The notes: a model not told the origin generated them from the sequence alone. Positions 31,900 to 42,551 are shown, counted from the stretch's first letter. The stretch is 64,000 nt of DNA from Zopfochytrium polystomum (GCA_025765615.1 JAIVFJ010000164.1:82841-146840), one strand, 5' to 3'. A program made the numbers and translations.

Positions 31900-32505
31900 C
31901 AATAAAAGGACGACAGAGCAAAAGACATGGTCCGGCTGAAATGATGCAGGAAAGTCGCATGAATTTTCTTGTTTTTTCAATGGGCTGTTTCATTCAGCTG
32001 ACCTCCGTTCTGGGATGGCGTCCGAACCCGGTGGGCTGAGTCTTACCGGCAGAAACTGCCTCATGGAGGCGGAATTTACCATTTGCTTATTTTCAGTTGA
32101 CGTACGCTGCACCTACAGCAATTTCCCTTGAACCTTGGTTTCCACGTCGCTTTGGTGGCGCACTACCTGCATGGAGCTTATCACGCTAGCATTTGATATC
32201 ACTGGAGCAGGTCACATTGGTAGGCTACGAAGGAAGGACACAGGGGGCAACAGTTCATCACTTGCGCTCCATGTTGCTTGATCACAAAACTGCCTCCACT
32301 GTGCCTCCACCACCGTCATCCTCCACAGCAATGGAGGCAAACGCATCTCCAACGGGTGTACTCCTGCTACCATAGCCCTGACGCCCGACAACAAAGAAGC
32401 TGGCTGAACGTTTCGTAATCTTCAAGCAATCTGTGAGAAAATTTTGGCTGTGTACGAGAAGGGGGAACACATACAGCCCCTTGCTCTGTCGGAAGTGGAC
32501 ATCCA
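31900..32505. other. intergenic region
   Basis: Upstream of the micro-exon gene. No coding exon supported. The right-hand part (from about 32390) may belong to the transposase relic that follows, since an ICEKILAVYEKGEHIQ-like frame is readable there on the plus strand. Confidence 0.4.
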
Positions 32506-32760
32506 ATGTCCCTCACTCGCAAGGACTTGGACTTTATTGAAGCTCTTACCCGTGAGCGGCCCCAGATGCATCAGGATGAGATAGCAAGCAGGCTGTCAGA
32601 GCGGCTTGGATATGCAGTATCCACAAAAGTAGTATAAGCGGGCTTAACGTACCTCAGTTTCACAGGAAAAAAGGGCCGGGTCCTCACTGCATCAGTTGTA
32701 GAGATCCTGGTAACCTTGCACCTCAGTGTTGTGTGGCTCACCCGAGCCAATCACAGACAG
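32506..32760 (+). pseudogene. IS630/Tc1-like transposase helix-turn-helix fragment
   Basis: The frame from 32506 reads LTRKDLDFIEALTRERP, then MHQDEIASRLSERLGYAVSTKV. This is the usual second helix-turn-helix of IS630/Tc1-type transposases (pattern: P-x-x-x-x-x-E-h-x-x-x-h, then hSxSTV). After an in-frame stop the pattern resumes one frame over as SGLNVPQFHRKKG. No DDE catalytic core or terminal inverted repeats could be found. It is a decayed element. Confidence 0.45.
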
Positions 32761-32858
32761 GTCAGGATCGCGGTTCTCGCCATTCGACCGTTCATCTGCT
32801 GTGGCGAGCAAAATGAGACTGACGCTCCTGGCCCTTGACCTTCGCTTCACCAATCAAA

Positions 32859-33300
32859 CTAGAACTGCTCCCACAACGCGGCACCCGAGTACGAGCGGTC
32901 CTGGCCCACGACGCCACCCTCGAGCGTGCCGGAAGCCGCGTGCGGCGGGTACTCGCTGTTCCTCCCAAACGGCCTCGCCCACACCGCGCCCGCCTCACAC
33001 GATGCCGGCTCGGCGACTTTTTTGGAAGGACGAAAAGGGGGTGTGTACAAGTACGCGGGGAGCGAGAAGTAAGGGTCTGGCCGGAAACCACGAAAAACAT
33101 GGCGGTAAAGTGGAGTCTGCGAGTTTGTTCTTTACGACGACACCAATGCTAGAACTGTTCACGTGAACGACAAAGTTCTTCAATCCATTTGTGCTCTTGA
33201 AGCTGAAACCCATCGTTGGCCAAACCGCCTCCTCCGCCCCATCATTGCTGGTTAACATAACCGCTGATGAGTGTGTAGTGATGGCCAAAAGTCGAGCCAA
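32859..33300 (-). CDS. unrecognised coding block, partial gene model
   Basis: Minus-strand coding segment with strong GC3 bias like the genes around it. The last exon (33076-32859, stop at 32859-32861) reads PYFSLPAYLYTPPFRPSKK, then VWARPFGRNSEYPPHAASG and ends GAALWEQF. An upstream exon ending at 33144 (ATTG/GTGTCG donor, CCGGCCAG acceptor, phase 1) reads VWPTMGFSFKSTNGLKNF and FVVHVNSSSI. Exons further 5' were not resolved; an MNPGWEG frame near 33345 may belong. I do not recognise the family. It could equally be a pseudogene, as no complete frame with a start was assembled. Confidence 0.4.
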
Positions 33301-33645
33301 CACTCGGAGCAGCCTTCTCCTACGCCCCTTCCCAGCCAGGATTCATAATCTGCAGGGTCGTTTCGTCTGTGTTTCAGCATTCTGTGGTTGAGTTTGTAGG
33401 CATATCATGAACTGCACACTGTGGCGCGCTATTTTTGGTAAAATGGTATTGAATCATTTAGACAACCTAGATCACTATTTTTGGTGCTGCCGTTCAACTG
33501 GATGCTTGTACATCACATTGCAAAGAGCCTCTCGGAAGCCAGATTGAAAAGCACATTACCGTCCCATATTCTGTTCCCTCTCCGGCTTCTCGAATATTGC
33601 TTTTCCATTTCTGTATTTCCACATCCAGAAAAAGAACAAACGTCA

Positions 33646-34708
33646 ATGAACACAGAGGTCCGTAGTGGCGATTTCCCATTCTGCGAAGCACGGTGGGGTG
33701 GATTCCCCGAGGTGGCGAGCAGTACTTCGGCCGCGGTAATCGTCCTTCTGGGACTCCTCGGTACCGCCGCCACCCTAGCGCACAACAGAAACGACAGCTT
33801 GCTCCTGGCGCTGTACTCTCTAATGACAGCCAACGGCGTGGCCTCCTTCGGAGCTCACTTTACTGGACGCGCCGACTGGAACCGGCTCGACGGCTTCACC
33901 ATCACCGTCCCAGGCATCCTTGTGGCGCCATTTCTCGTCCACGAGTGCGTCTCCACGCTTTCCCGGGCTGGTCAGAGCAACGCCCAGGACAAGGTCGCGG
34001 AGGCCCGCCTTGCGTCGTTGCCAGCGGCCGCGTGGGCCGCGGTGGAGGTTGTCTTGTGCAAGCTGCTCACGTCGGGACTTGTCGTCACGCTTGTATCGGA
34101 GGCCTCAACGGAGATGCCGGACCTGGGCACCGCGGGGGAGGTTGCGGTCTACGTGGTGTGCGTCGTGTGCCTCGTTCTCAGCCTCGCGAGCAGAAAGAGG
34201 GAGGCAGAGAGGGTCTCGGGTACGACAAAGCAAGGCGCCCCTTGCGACCCATTCTGCAAAGCCGAGCAAATCAAGCTAGCGTATGAATATGCAATGACGG
34301 GCGCGTGCTTGCTCTTGGTGGCTGCAATCATTTGGAGCCTATATGAGAAACGTCTCTGTCGCCTTGGTCGCATTTGGGGTTCAATCCCCGCCCACGCCCT
34401 GTGGCACGTCTTCGGTGGATACGGTACCTATCTTATCTTCCAAACGACTGCGTTCGCGCTCGCGTTGCGATCCAACAGGGTCAGAGCTTCTTTTTTTCTT
34501 CTTTGAATGCCAGAAACCCTCAACTGCGAGCTTAACAGTAACTCGAAAAACAAACGCCCGCAACAAACAGACTGCGCGGATCCTGTCTGCCAAGCCGAGT
34601 GCCTCCTGGGCCGAGCACTCGTTTTTCGCCGCCGCGTGCATCGTCGAGGTGGTTGAATCCACGGAAAACGAATGTGAATCGAAAGCGCCCCCTTTCACCG
34701 ATGCGTGA
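33646..34708 (+). CDS. alkaline ceramidase-like membrane hydrolase (CREST superfamily)
   Basis: Predicted seven-pass membrane amidase of sphingolipids, 323 residues, in ER or Golgi. Exons 33646-34479 and 34571-34708 (91-bp intron, donor GTCAGA). The N-terminal CEARWGGFPEVAS corresponds to the CEENY calcium-site region of ACER3. GVASFGAHFT keeps the Ser and His, and NRLDG keeps the Asp (family LDE). HALWHVFGGYGTYL keeps both His of the HxxxH zinc motif. So the metal ligands of the CREST superfamily are all present. At least seven hydrophobic segments are visible. The Glu after the Asp is replaced by Gly, which may alter activity. The ATG at 33646 is chosen because it directly precedes the conserved Cys-Glu region. 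The last exon is the least certain part; without splicing the frame ends at 34506. Confidence 0.75.
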
Positions 34709-34735
34709 AAATTGAATGAATGAATGGATTGAGTT

Positions 34736-34747
34736 GTGTGTGCGTGC

Positions 34748-34804
<57 letters not shown>
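34736..34804 (+). repeat. (TG)n microsatellite
   Basis: Nearly pure TG dinucleotide array with a few substitutions, immediately 3' of the ceramidase-like gene. Frames across it are spurious. Confidence 0.95.
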
Positions 34805-34805
<1 letters not shown>

Positions 34806-34872
34806 TTGTGCGTTGCTTTGCAAATGGAAGTAGTCGCGTGCCAGCAGCATCCAGCCCGCTTACGCAGCACGA

Positions 34873-35135
34873 ATTCGGCTGCCCGCTCGTGGACGAAAGC
34901 AAGAGATTGAAAACCACGTGGACAATGTCATAAAGGCTCTCAAGTTGAGTGTTTCAGGCGGGGAAAACAAGGGGTGCACGGATGTGGGTCGCTAATGCAT
35001 CCTCTCCCGCCCAAACCGCCGCAGCCTCGAAGAAGTCGTCCACACCCAAATCGGCAGCGAGCTCACCCGCGGCATCTCCGACGGGCAGCGCAAGTGCGTC
35101 AGCATCGGCATGGAGCTTTGCGGTGGCGCTGGCCG
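34873..35135 (+). pseudogene. ABC transporter (ABCG-type) nucleotide-binding domain fragment
   Basis: Two adjoining pieces are readable. At 34873-34948: RLPARGRKQEIENHVDNVIK, then ALKL. After an apparent intron ending GCCGCAG at 35024: LEEVVHTQIGSELTRGISDG and QRKCVSIGMELCGG. This is the helical subdomain and signature region of ABCG half-transporters (family ISGGQRKRVSIGMEL). The signature Gly is changed to Asp and the Arg to Cys. No Walker A, Walker B or membrane domain is present nearby. It is a relic. Confidence 0.7.
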
Positions 35136-35199
35136 CGTCTCCGCCTGCCGTGAAGAATTTCGGTGAGGAGAAAACGGCCTTCTTTCGCGAAGCGTCCTC

Positions 35200-36698
35200 C
35201 AGTCACCGCAAAACCGTCTGCTACATTGTGAGTTCGTTTGTCAGGAGAACCAAACCGACGCTGATCAAACCAAACGTAAGGGCAAAACGGTGGCTTCCTT
35301 TTTTCGTATTGCGCTGGCTTCCTTGCATTTCACAGCTGGTACTTCGTTTCTTTTCCCCTGCCCGACATGGGCTCTTTGTAAAAGTCACTCAACGATCGGC
35401 CTTTTGCCCATTCTCCTCTCCCGATCCAATCCACGGTCCACTATTCTGCAATTCACATCAGTTCTCGCAGTTTGCTACGTTCTTCATCGATGCAAGAGCC
35501 TAGAGATCCATTGCCAATAGTTGTTTGTAAATTTAGAACCCTCGGTTGGGACAAACAATCTCACTAGTTGAGAAAAAAGTATATCCCCCCAGACGGAACC
35601 GATTTGGATGTTGGAGTGCGAACGCTGAAAATGTAGCGAGGGGGGCCGAATGGACGACGACAGACGACAGACGACGGACGCCAAAGTGGGGACGGATGAC
35701 AGGGTGGGGGGGGGGACTGAATGACAAAGTGGGGACGGACGACAAAGAGGGGGGGACCGAACGACAAGGTGGGGACGGGGTCGTGCAAGTGGGGACGGGG
35801 TTATTCAAGCGGGGACGGTGAGGGATTAATTATCCGCATCTTCTCACGGCTTTCAAACAAATCTGAAAATAAGGTGCACGATGGACTAAACCACGCGAAA
35901 CCTGCTGGCTATATTCGCGCTGGGCACTGGATACCGCGTCTTAGGATTTGTGTTGATGGTGTTGTTAAATCGTTCCAAGCAGCGGTCGAGCCTCCAAGCT
36001 AACTTTTTTTCCCCCCGCGGCAGAAATCATTTGGGCATCTCTTTGCCTCCTCTTTCGTGCGCCAAAGCAAACCTCGACCCGTTTTGGTTTTGTGATATGT
36101 ACTTGTGAAGGGAAGAGTGGTGGAGAAAAAATTGAAGCGTCTTTGAGTAAAGCACCCTCATTCCCAAACGTGGCAAGGAGAAAGGACAAATCCTCAACCC
36201 GCGGAATTTGTCCTCAACCCGAACAAGGTTGCCAACCTCACTACTTGCTACACGCGCTCCTGGTTGTTCTCAGCAATGTCAACTCAAAATGATTCTGGAT
36301 TCCAACGACACATTTGGTGAAACAAACCTTCATAATTTGTCATTGCGACATTATGCTTATTTTTTGCACTTTTATGAGGGAGGGAACAAGTGAAGCGTGA
36401 GAAATAAAGGTAAGGTAGGAGGGTGAGAATCCATTTCATTCTTGAAACCACTCTATTAGACAGAAATGTCATACGAACACCTCAGGATTACTTGGTGGGA
36501 GAAAGTTTGAGATTCGTAAAGGAACCAAAGAACGTAGGACGAGAAAAAAAAAGGCCGGGGTGTGGGGGATTGATTAAATGGACGGTTTGCAAAGATCCAA
36601 CAAGGATCCTACTGCAAGTGCCAGGATAAAGTCTTTTGAAAGGAAAGAAGGAAAAACAAGAAAGAAGCAGCAGTTTCTTCAGACTGCGGGCTGTCTCC
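35200..36698. other. intergenic region
   Basis: About 1.5 kb with no supported gene, except for the G-rich repeat annotated separately. Frames are short and unbiased. Confidence 0.45.
35636..35820 (+). repeat. degenerate tandem repeat acgacaaagtggggacgg
   Basis: About eight imperfect copies of an 18-bp-like unit containing GGGG and ACGACA, with expansions of G up to nine. The G-rich strand is the plus strand. It could form G-quadruplexes. No coding role is apparent. Confidence 0.75.
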
Positions 36699-38307
36699 TC
36701 AGGGGTGGACGGCGGTCGCAAACCCGACGCGGTTCGAGTTCTTGTCGAAGATGGTGTACTGGGCGCGGATCCAGACGTCGCCAAGGATGCCGAGGTCGTC
36801 ACCACCGTTCGAGAATCCGGACACGCATCCAGGGATGGGGTTCCCGTTGTTGTCCACGTTGGGGACGAGGTCTGTGTGTTTTTTTTGAGAGGGGGCGCCG
36901 AGTCGTTTAATAATTTTTGAATAAGTGGAGAAGGATTGCAAAAGAGGGTGAAAGACTCACAGGAAGCAGGTGGGATCTCGAAAGTGGTGGCTGGGGTCGA
37001 TCCCGTCGCCGGCGCCGAGAACTTGACTACGGGGAGGACCTTGGGGTCGCACAGGGTGTCGTTCAAGAGGTATACACCGCTGGTGTTGTCGTAGACCGCA
37101 CCGATAGCGCCGTTGATGCCGTCGGCGGCGTCTTGACCAAGGTAGACGAGCGTTGTGCCCGTGTCGACGATGGTGTCGGCGGGGACCGTGGTGCCTGGCT
37201 GGTAGTTCCAGAGCTGGCCCGTCTTCTTTCCGACGGTGTAGGTCCAGTTGGCGATGGAGTGCTGGAAATAGGTTTCGGAGGTGAGGGGGTCTTTTGTGTG
37301 GAATAGAGAAACGCGAAATGTTTAGACGGATGGCGACCATTGTTGAACGGTCGGATACTTACACCAGTGGATGTTGTTTTTGAACTTGCTGGAGTCCGAG
37401 CCGCCGAAGGTGACCTCGCCGTAGTCGTCCACAGTGTTGGAGAGGTAGAAGGAGAACCTTTTAAAGAGTCTTAGGGAGGAACCATCTTGCCACCAAGGCA
37501 GGAAATTTGCACCTGTTCCGGTGATCCTTGTAGCCGAGAGCGTCAAACCAGTTGGTGCTGAGGTTGGTGTACTTCTTGATGTCGGAAATAGAGTCGTAGC
37601 CGAGACCCATCAGGCCGTCCGAGCCGGAGAAGTAAAGCTCGATGGCGTTGATGCCGAGAGAGATGTTGGCCGTCAATCCTGGAGAAGCACTTCTCAGAAA
37701 GAGCGCGGCAAGGCCATTCGTATCTTACCTCCAAGAGTGATTGGTCCAGTGACAACGTCACCGGCCACAGCGCCAAGGCCGTAGAGCACATAGAATGCCT
37801 TGTTTTGGCGAATGAACTGGTACTTGGCCGAGTTCTTCAAGCTGATCATCTTGCCATCGCAGGAAGTGTCTCCGTCTTCGGTTGTGCAGCGAGTGCCCCT
37901 TAATTAGCGAAGGAGGGGAGTTTAGAAAACAGGAACAACCAAGCTTTCCCTTCGTACCTGATGTGAGTGTCACTGGACCCCGTGTCGAGGTCCATCGAGA
38001 AGACGTCGCCATTGGCGAGGGTGATGTTGACGGACCAGAGCTGGTCCAGCTCGTTGTACAGGTTCGCGGACCCTTGCGGGTTCTTCGAGGTGAAGACCTT
38101 GGGCGCGGGGTCGGCGTCGTCGCCCTTGACGGCGCGGGAGAACTTTGCCCTTCGCAGGGCGCCGACGATCGCGTGGGATGCGGTCGGGGCGCGGGGCTTT
38201 GAGATGGGGACGGTGACGACGCCGTCCGCGGTGGTGGGGGCGGCGAGAGCGAGGGTCGCTGGGAGGACGGCGACGGCGGCGGCGGCGACGGCGGTTCTGA
38301 TCTGCAT
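36699..38307 (-). CDS. secreted pepsin-type aspartic protease
   Basis: Peptidase family A1 endopeptidase, 427 residues. Exons: 38307-37958, 37898-37729, 37678-37513, 37457-37363, 37290-36961 and 36871-36699. A signal peptide of about 20 residues (VAAAAVAVLPATLALA) is followed by a basic propeptide (ALRRAKFSRAVK). The mature enzyme has the first catalytic motif MDLDTGSSDTHI, the flap region, GSDGLMGLGYDSIS and the second motif IVDTGTTLVYL. The end is LGILGDVWIRAQYTIFDKNSNRVGFA, typical for A1 proteases. Both catalytic Asp are present. Three of the five introns end in AAG rather than CAG, chosen because only they keep the family sequence (for example WYPLTSETYFQHS). It is expected outside the cell or in the vacuole; the signal peptide and lack of an anchor favour secretion. 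Confidence 0.95.
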
Positions 38308-38440
38308 TGTGCGGGGGCGGGGTTGGCTGGTATGATTTTCTTTGCCTTTTTTCTGAGTTTTTGTCCTTGTTGCGGAGTGTGTGAGGGCTTCGCGGGGGGG
38401 GCGTCTCTCTGTCTCCCTCCCTCACTCTCAACCCTCTCAT

Positions 38441-38444
<4 letters not shown>

Positions 38445-38476
<32 letters not shown>
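38445..38476 (+). repeat. (TC)n microsatellite
   Basis: Pyrimidine dinucleotide run about 140-170 bp upstream of the aspartic protease ATG (on the minus strand it is GA). CT/GA-rich tracts are common in fungal promoters. Confidence 0.85.
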
Positions 38477-38481
<5 letters not shown>

Positions 38482-38699
38482 CAGTCTCCGTCTGTCTGCC
38501 GGTTATTTCATGCTTCTTTGAAAACTCGGCTGAGCGGGCCAACTTCCCACATCCGAACCAAGTCCCTTTTGGAACAAGCCCTCCCACCCGTTTCCTTTTG
38601 CGGCAGTTTCGGTGAAAGAGCGCATGCGGTGGATTGGGTTGAGAAAGGAAAAAAATTTCGAGCTGGTTCTGTCTTCCCGATGCGTTCGAACAGGAAAAT

Positions 38700-39260
38700 A
38701 TACAAACGAGCTTGAGGGGAGCTTTGCGCAAGTAATTGAACTCTCTGCTTGATCAGCAACTCTGATTTTTATTACATTTTTCTGCACGCTCCATAGTTAC
38801 CCCCAATCGAGGACGAGAGAGGTGCTCGCTTCAAGGGACGTTCATCCAAGGGTGGGGGGTCCCACGTGCTGGAAGTACTCTCGACTTTTCACTCCTCGCC
38901 GAATTGGCTTGCTCCATTGAGCTTGTTGCCCGAATCTGGTCCGCTTCGACATGATGTATGTTTTCCAGATGCCCTCTGTGGCGGTTCTCAATCAGCGTCA
39001 TGGGTCCTTGCGAAATGGAATAACCATTTTCCAAAAAGGGGAGAGGCAACGGAAAACTGGGCGATAAGCTTGTCTCCCCATTTATTATACGTCATTCGTT
39101 CATTCAGAGCGACCCTTGTGTTTCCGCCAGTCTGGCTGCTGTTCATTTTGACGAGAGCCCGAATCGACTAGCTCGTTGGGCCGCACCCGCCCACCCCTCG
39201 AAAGCAGCACCGGAAGCAACAGCAGGCGCCTAAAAAAAAAAAAACAGTATTAATAACAGC
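38700..39260. other. intergenic region between divergent genes
   Basis: Promoter region shared by the aspartic protease (minus) and the polytopic membrane protein (plus). No exon supported. A short A run lies at 39232-39243. Confidence 0.45.
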
Positions 39261-40674
39261 ATGGCCGATCTGACCGGTGCGATCTCTCAGCTCCTCTTTC
39301 CTTGGACTGACGCAAACACGAACTCGCAGATTGCTACTATGCGCAGCTCCGTTTCTGCGCAGATCACTACGCACCCGGCCTGGACACATTTGGTGAGGAC
39401 TCCCACCGCCAGCTCCCTGCCCACTTGAGATCATCGTTTCGCCGACCTCAAACCCGTGTCCCTTCTTGCTACCACAGGCCAGATCCTCGCATGCATATGC
39501 TACGTATCAATTGCGATGGGTGTTTTGCTGGTGGTCTTGCAAAAGCTACTTCAAAAGACAAGATCGCGCTTGGACGACGCGCAATCCACCATACCCATAT
39601 TCTCGTTCAGCCAGTTCGAGTGGTTCATCATCCTGTACACAGTTTCAAACATATTCTCGGGCATCGCAATGACCCTCGCATCCTTCTTCGACACAAGCTC
39701 CACCGTCTTTCTGTAAGCCACATTTCTCTGCCCTTGCAGCCACCTGCACCCGGCTAATCCACCACATCCTTTTCTGCGTCTCATTAGATCGCTCATGGCG
39801 ATCCGTTCCTTCCTCGTCTACACCGCCTCCCTCCTCTTCGTCAACATCGTCCTCCGATCCGCCGGCGTGCAAACGCCCTTCCTCAAAAACCTGCGCACCC
39901 GCTTCCTCCCGTCCCTCACCATCCCCGCCGCCGTCACCCTCGCGTTCACCCTCTTCCAAGGCTACTACTCCGACTACGCCCACTTTAGCGGCGACCCCCG
40001 CCGCCCCGGCGCGCTACCGCGCCGTCGTCGCCGTCGCGGACGCGCTGTACGTCGTGTGCTGGGTGTCGGTGCTCGTGTTGGTGCTCGTCACCCGCCATGC
40101 CTTTGCGCGGCAGCTGCGCACGCTCGTTGAGGCTGTCGAGTTGCGCGCAAAGAGCGTGTCGCCGGAGGCAAGGCGGCAGGCGGCCGGGTCGCGGCTGTAC
40201 CGCGGGCAGGGGGGCGGCGGCGGCGGCGGCGGCGGCGGCGGAGGGGGGCCTTCGCAGGCCGACGAGAGCGACCGCAGGAACGCCCGAGGCGGCGGGATCG
40301 GCGGCGTCGAGGGAGACGGAGGCGGCGGCGGCACGGCAGCGCTGGTTGAGGCGGTGCGGGCGGCGGTTGTCGCGCTGAACTGGTTGTCGGCGGGCATCGC
40401 ATTCTTTTTGGCGTATGCAGTCGTGTTCTCGCTGACGGTGACGCTCTTTGTTGGGTCACCGCTCGTGACGGTGTTTTTGACAACGTTTGTATATTTTGGG
40501 TAAGTCGGATCTGGGGCAGAGGTTGTGCTTTCTATCAAACTTAACCGTCCCTTTTCTTGGGCTTGAAGGACTCCGTACCTCCTCTCGATACCACTCTTTG
40601 GGTTCTTTTTATACCGTGTCATTCGCCAGCTGCATTCGCTGGCATTCCGCTCCGACCGGCTGATGGACGCGTGA
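39261..40674 (+). CDS. polytopic membrane protein, unknown function, with one-base frame break
   Basis: Exons 39261-39392, 39483-39712, 39788-40499 and 40569-40674 give about 392 residues if one extra base is discounted. The frame changes at the C5 run 39995-39999 in exon 3: upstream ends YYSDYAHFSGDP, downstream continues AAPARYRAVVAVADALYVV. All splice phases agree only if one C is surplus. About seven hydrophobic segments are visible, such as ILACICYVSIAMGVLL, WFIILYTVSNIFSGIAM, SLMAIRSFLVYTASLLFVNI, WVSVLVLVLV and AGIAFFLAYAVVFSLTV. A cytoplasmic or luminal loop with a 13-Gly run (GGC repeat near 40210-40240) lies before the last segments. A seven-segment receptor-like topology is possible, but I recognise no family motif. 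Confidence 0.65.
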
Positions 40675-41640
40675 CTTTGATATGATGAAACCCCCGCTGC
40701 GTCCTCATTAAACTGACGTGAATCTTGTGCAGTCTGATTCTTGTGCTATCTTATTTGAAGTTCTTCTATGCATATTCATACCGTCGTGATCGTAGTTGCA
40801 AGTTACAAAGATCAGTCCGTTCGTAAGAAACATTGACAGTTAATAAATACCATTTGGCTGCTTCTGCGGCATCGCAGACCGGGCTTACAGTTGAAAACTG
40901 AGAAGTAGATATTTGACGCAGAATCCGCGGAAGCAGTTGATGTCATTGCAGAAAGATCAGGGTTTGGGTTAACTTTCTTTGCATTTGATGATGTCAGGGC
41001 GAAAGAACACACAAGATTTTCATTGAGGCAGGACTGCGGCGCTCGGAGTTCCTGGCCCCTTTTTTTCTTTTGATCGATCGCGCCGACGCACAAAACGGAG
41101 GTCCGTGGCTGCGCGCGGCCTGCCGCTTCTGTCTGGTCCTTCGTCCGAGGCCGCGTTAACGTTTCTTTTGCACCTTTTTTCGGACGCGGAGGCCCGAGAG
41201 ACAGCGTGATCTCCAACAAGAGATGGTGCGGAGAGGATCCGAGACGTTTCGGGCGCGACGATTTGGCCGCACTGCCAAGACTGCCCTCAATATAAAGGGG
41301 CGTGCGCTCCTTCGATCAGAGCAGCCAACCGTGCATCAAGAACATTGTGAGCGAGAGTTAGGGGCAAACCTAAAAGACAGACGCAGTTCGTTCCCTCCCG
41401 AATATGCTGTGGGTATCTGTTCTATCACGACTGCGCTGCCAGCCCTTTAGGCTAACTTTGCACTTTTTGTATTTCTGAACGAATCCCGCTAGTCTTTGGC
41501 TCGCATCTCTTGCAATCGCCGTCGCGTCTTCTGTGAGCGCCGAGGGTTCAATTTCTATAAATTTGGCGACACCGTTCTCAACCCCGTTGAGGCGTTCGTA
41601 TACACCGCGGTTTGCAGCTTTCCAGCCGAAGCTGCCTTGA
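40675..41640. other. unresolved region upstream of SnoaL-like gene
   Basis: No exon is firmly supported. On the plus strand near 41490-41640 a frame reads LWLASLAIAVASSVSAEGS, which looks like a signal peptide that could belong to the following SnoaL-like gene, but I found no ATG or splice path joining it securely. The minus-strand open frame at 40812-41219 lacks recognisable motifs. Confidence 0.4.
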
Positions 41641-41645
41641 GTTTC

Positions 41646-42551
41646 ATCCTGATATACATCAAATATCATTTCCATGGGCGAAATCGGTACTCAACGACGG
41701 AAATGTTTCCATCATCGAACAGTACTTAGCACCATCATACATCCAGCACAACCCGTAGGTGTTGCTTTTGGCTCCAACACCACATGCCATAACCTACTCT
41801 TCCTTTCAGGTACGTCCAGAACGGCGCGAACGGCCTGAAAACCTTCGTCGCGTCCCGCAACGCGACCTACGACGTCGGCCTCATCGCCTCGCGCGACAAC
41901 ATCGTCAGCCTTCACTCCCTCTCCACCGACCTCTCGACGGGCAGCAAAAACGTCGTCGTCGACATCTTCCGCGTCGAGAACGGCCTCATCGCCGAGCACT
42001 GGGACATCGTGCAGTCGTACGTCGCGACGACGGCCAGCGGCAACCCGATGGCGGATCCGTCCGCGGAGCGGCTGTCGTTCCAGAACTGCAGCTGTGGCGA
42101 GGCCGTCGAGGCCGCGAACCGCGCGCTGGCGGTCACGGCGCTGACGCAGCTGTTTACGAACGCGTCGGCGGTGCCGGGAGACTACCTGCAGGACCCGTAC
42201 ATCCAGCACAACCCGCAGGCGCAGAACGGCATCGCAGGATTCGAGGCGTTCCTCGCGTACTCGGGCCTGTCGACGGAGCGCGCGTCTGGGTTTGTCACGT
42301 CGAAATGCGATATTGTGTTTGTGCACTCGCGCGTCACGTTTGCAGGGCAGCCCACGAATATCGTGCTTGATATTTTTAGGGCAAAGAACGGCAAGCTTGT
42401 GGAGCACTGGGACGTTATACAGAGGGAGACGCCTGCTATCCAAACGGCGTCTGGAAACGCCATGTTCGACGCCAGCGAGGGAACTTTGATTTCTCCGGTC
42501 GACTGGGCTGCGTACGGGCCAGCGGGAAAGTACGCGGATGGGTCCTCCTGA
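41646..42551 (+). CDS. tandem SnoaL-like (NTF2-fold) domain protein
   Basis: Two SnoaL-like units follow one another. Unit 1: VSIIEQYLAPSYIQHNP, then (after the 55-bp intron 41755-41809) YVQNGANGLKTFVAS and VVVDIFRVENGLIAEHWDIVQ. Unit 2: LFTNASAVPGDYLQDPYIQH, GIAGFEAFLAYSG and IVLDIFRAKNGKLVEHWDVIQ. Supported exons are about 41646-41754 and 41810-42551. The true start is 5' of this and unresolved; a signal-peptide-like frame lies near 41490-41560. SnoaL-like proteins act as small cyclases, hydrolases or binding proteins, and the HWD motif is shared with many uncharacterised bacterial and fungal members. The function here is not known. Confidence 0.75.

Noticed and set aside
34381..34917. Frames with poly-His/Thr
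   Set aside because: Produced by the TG microsatellite, antisense to the ceramidase-like gene's 3' part.
40812..41219. Minus-strand 135-residue frame
   Set aside because: No ATG at its start, no motif and mixed codon use; likely chance.
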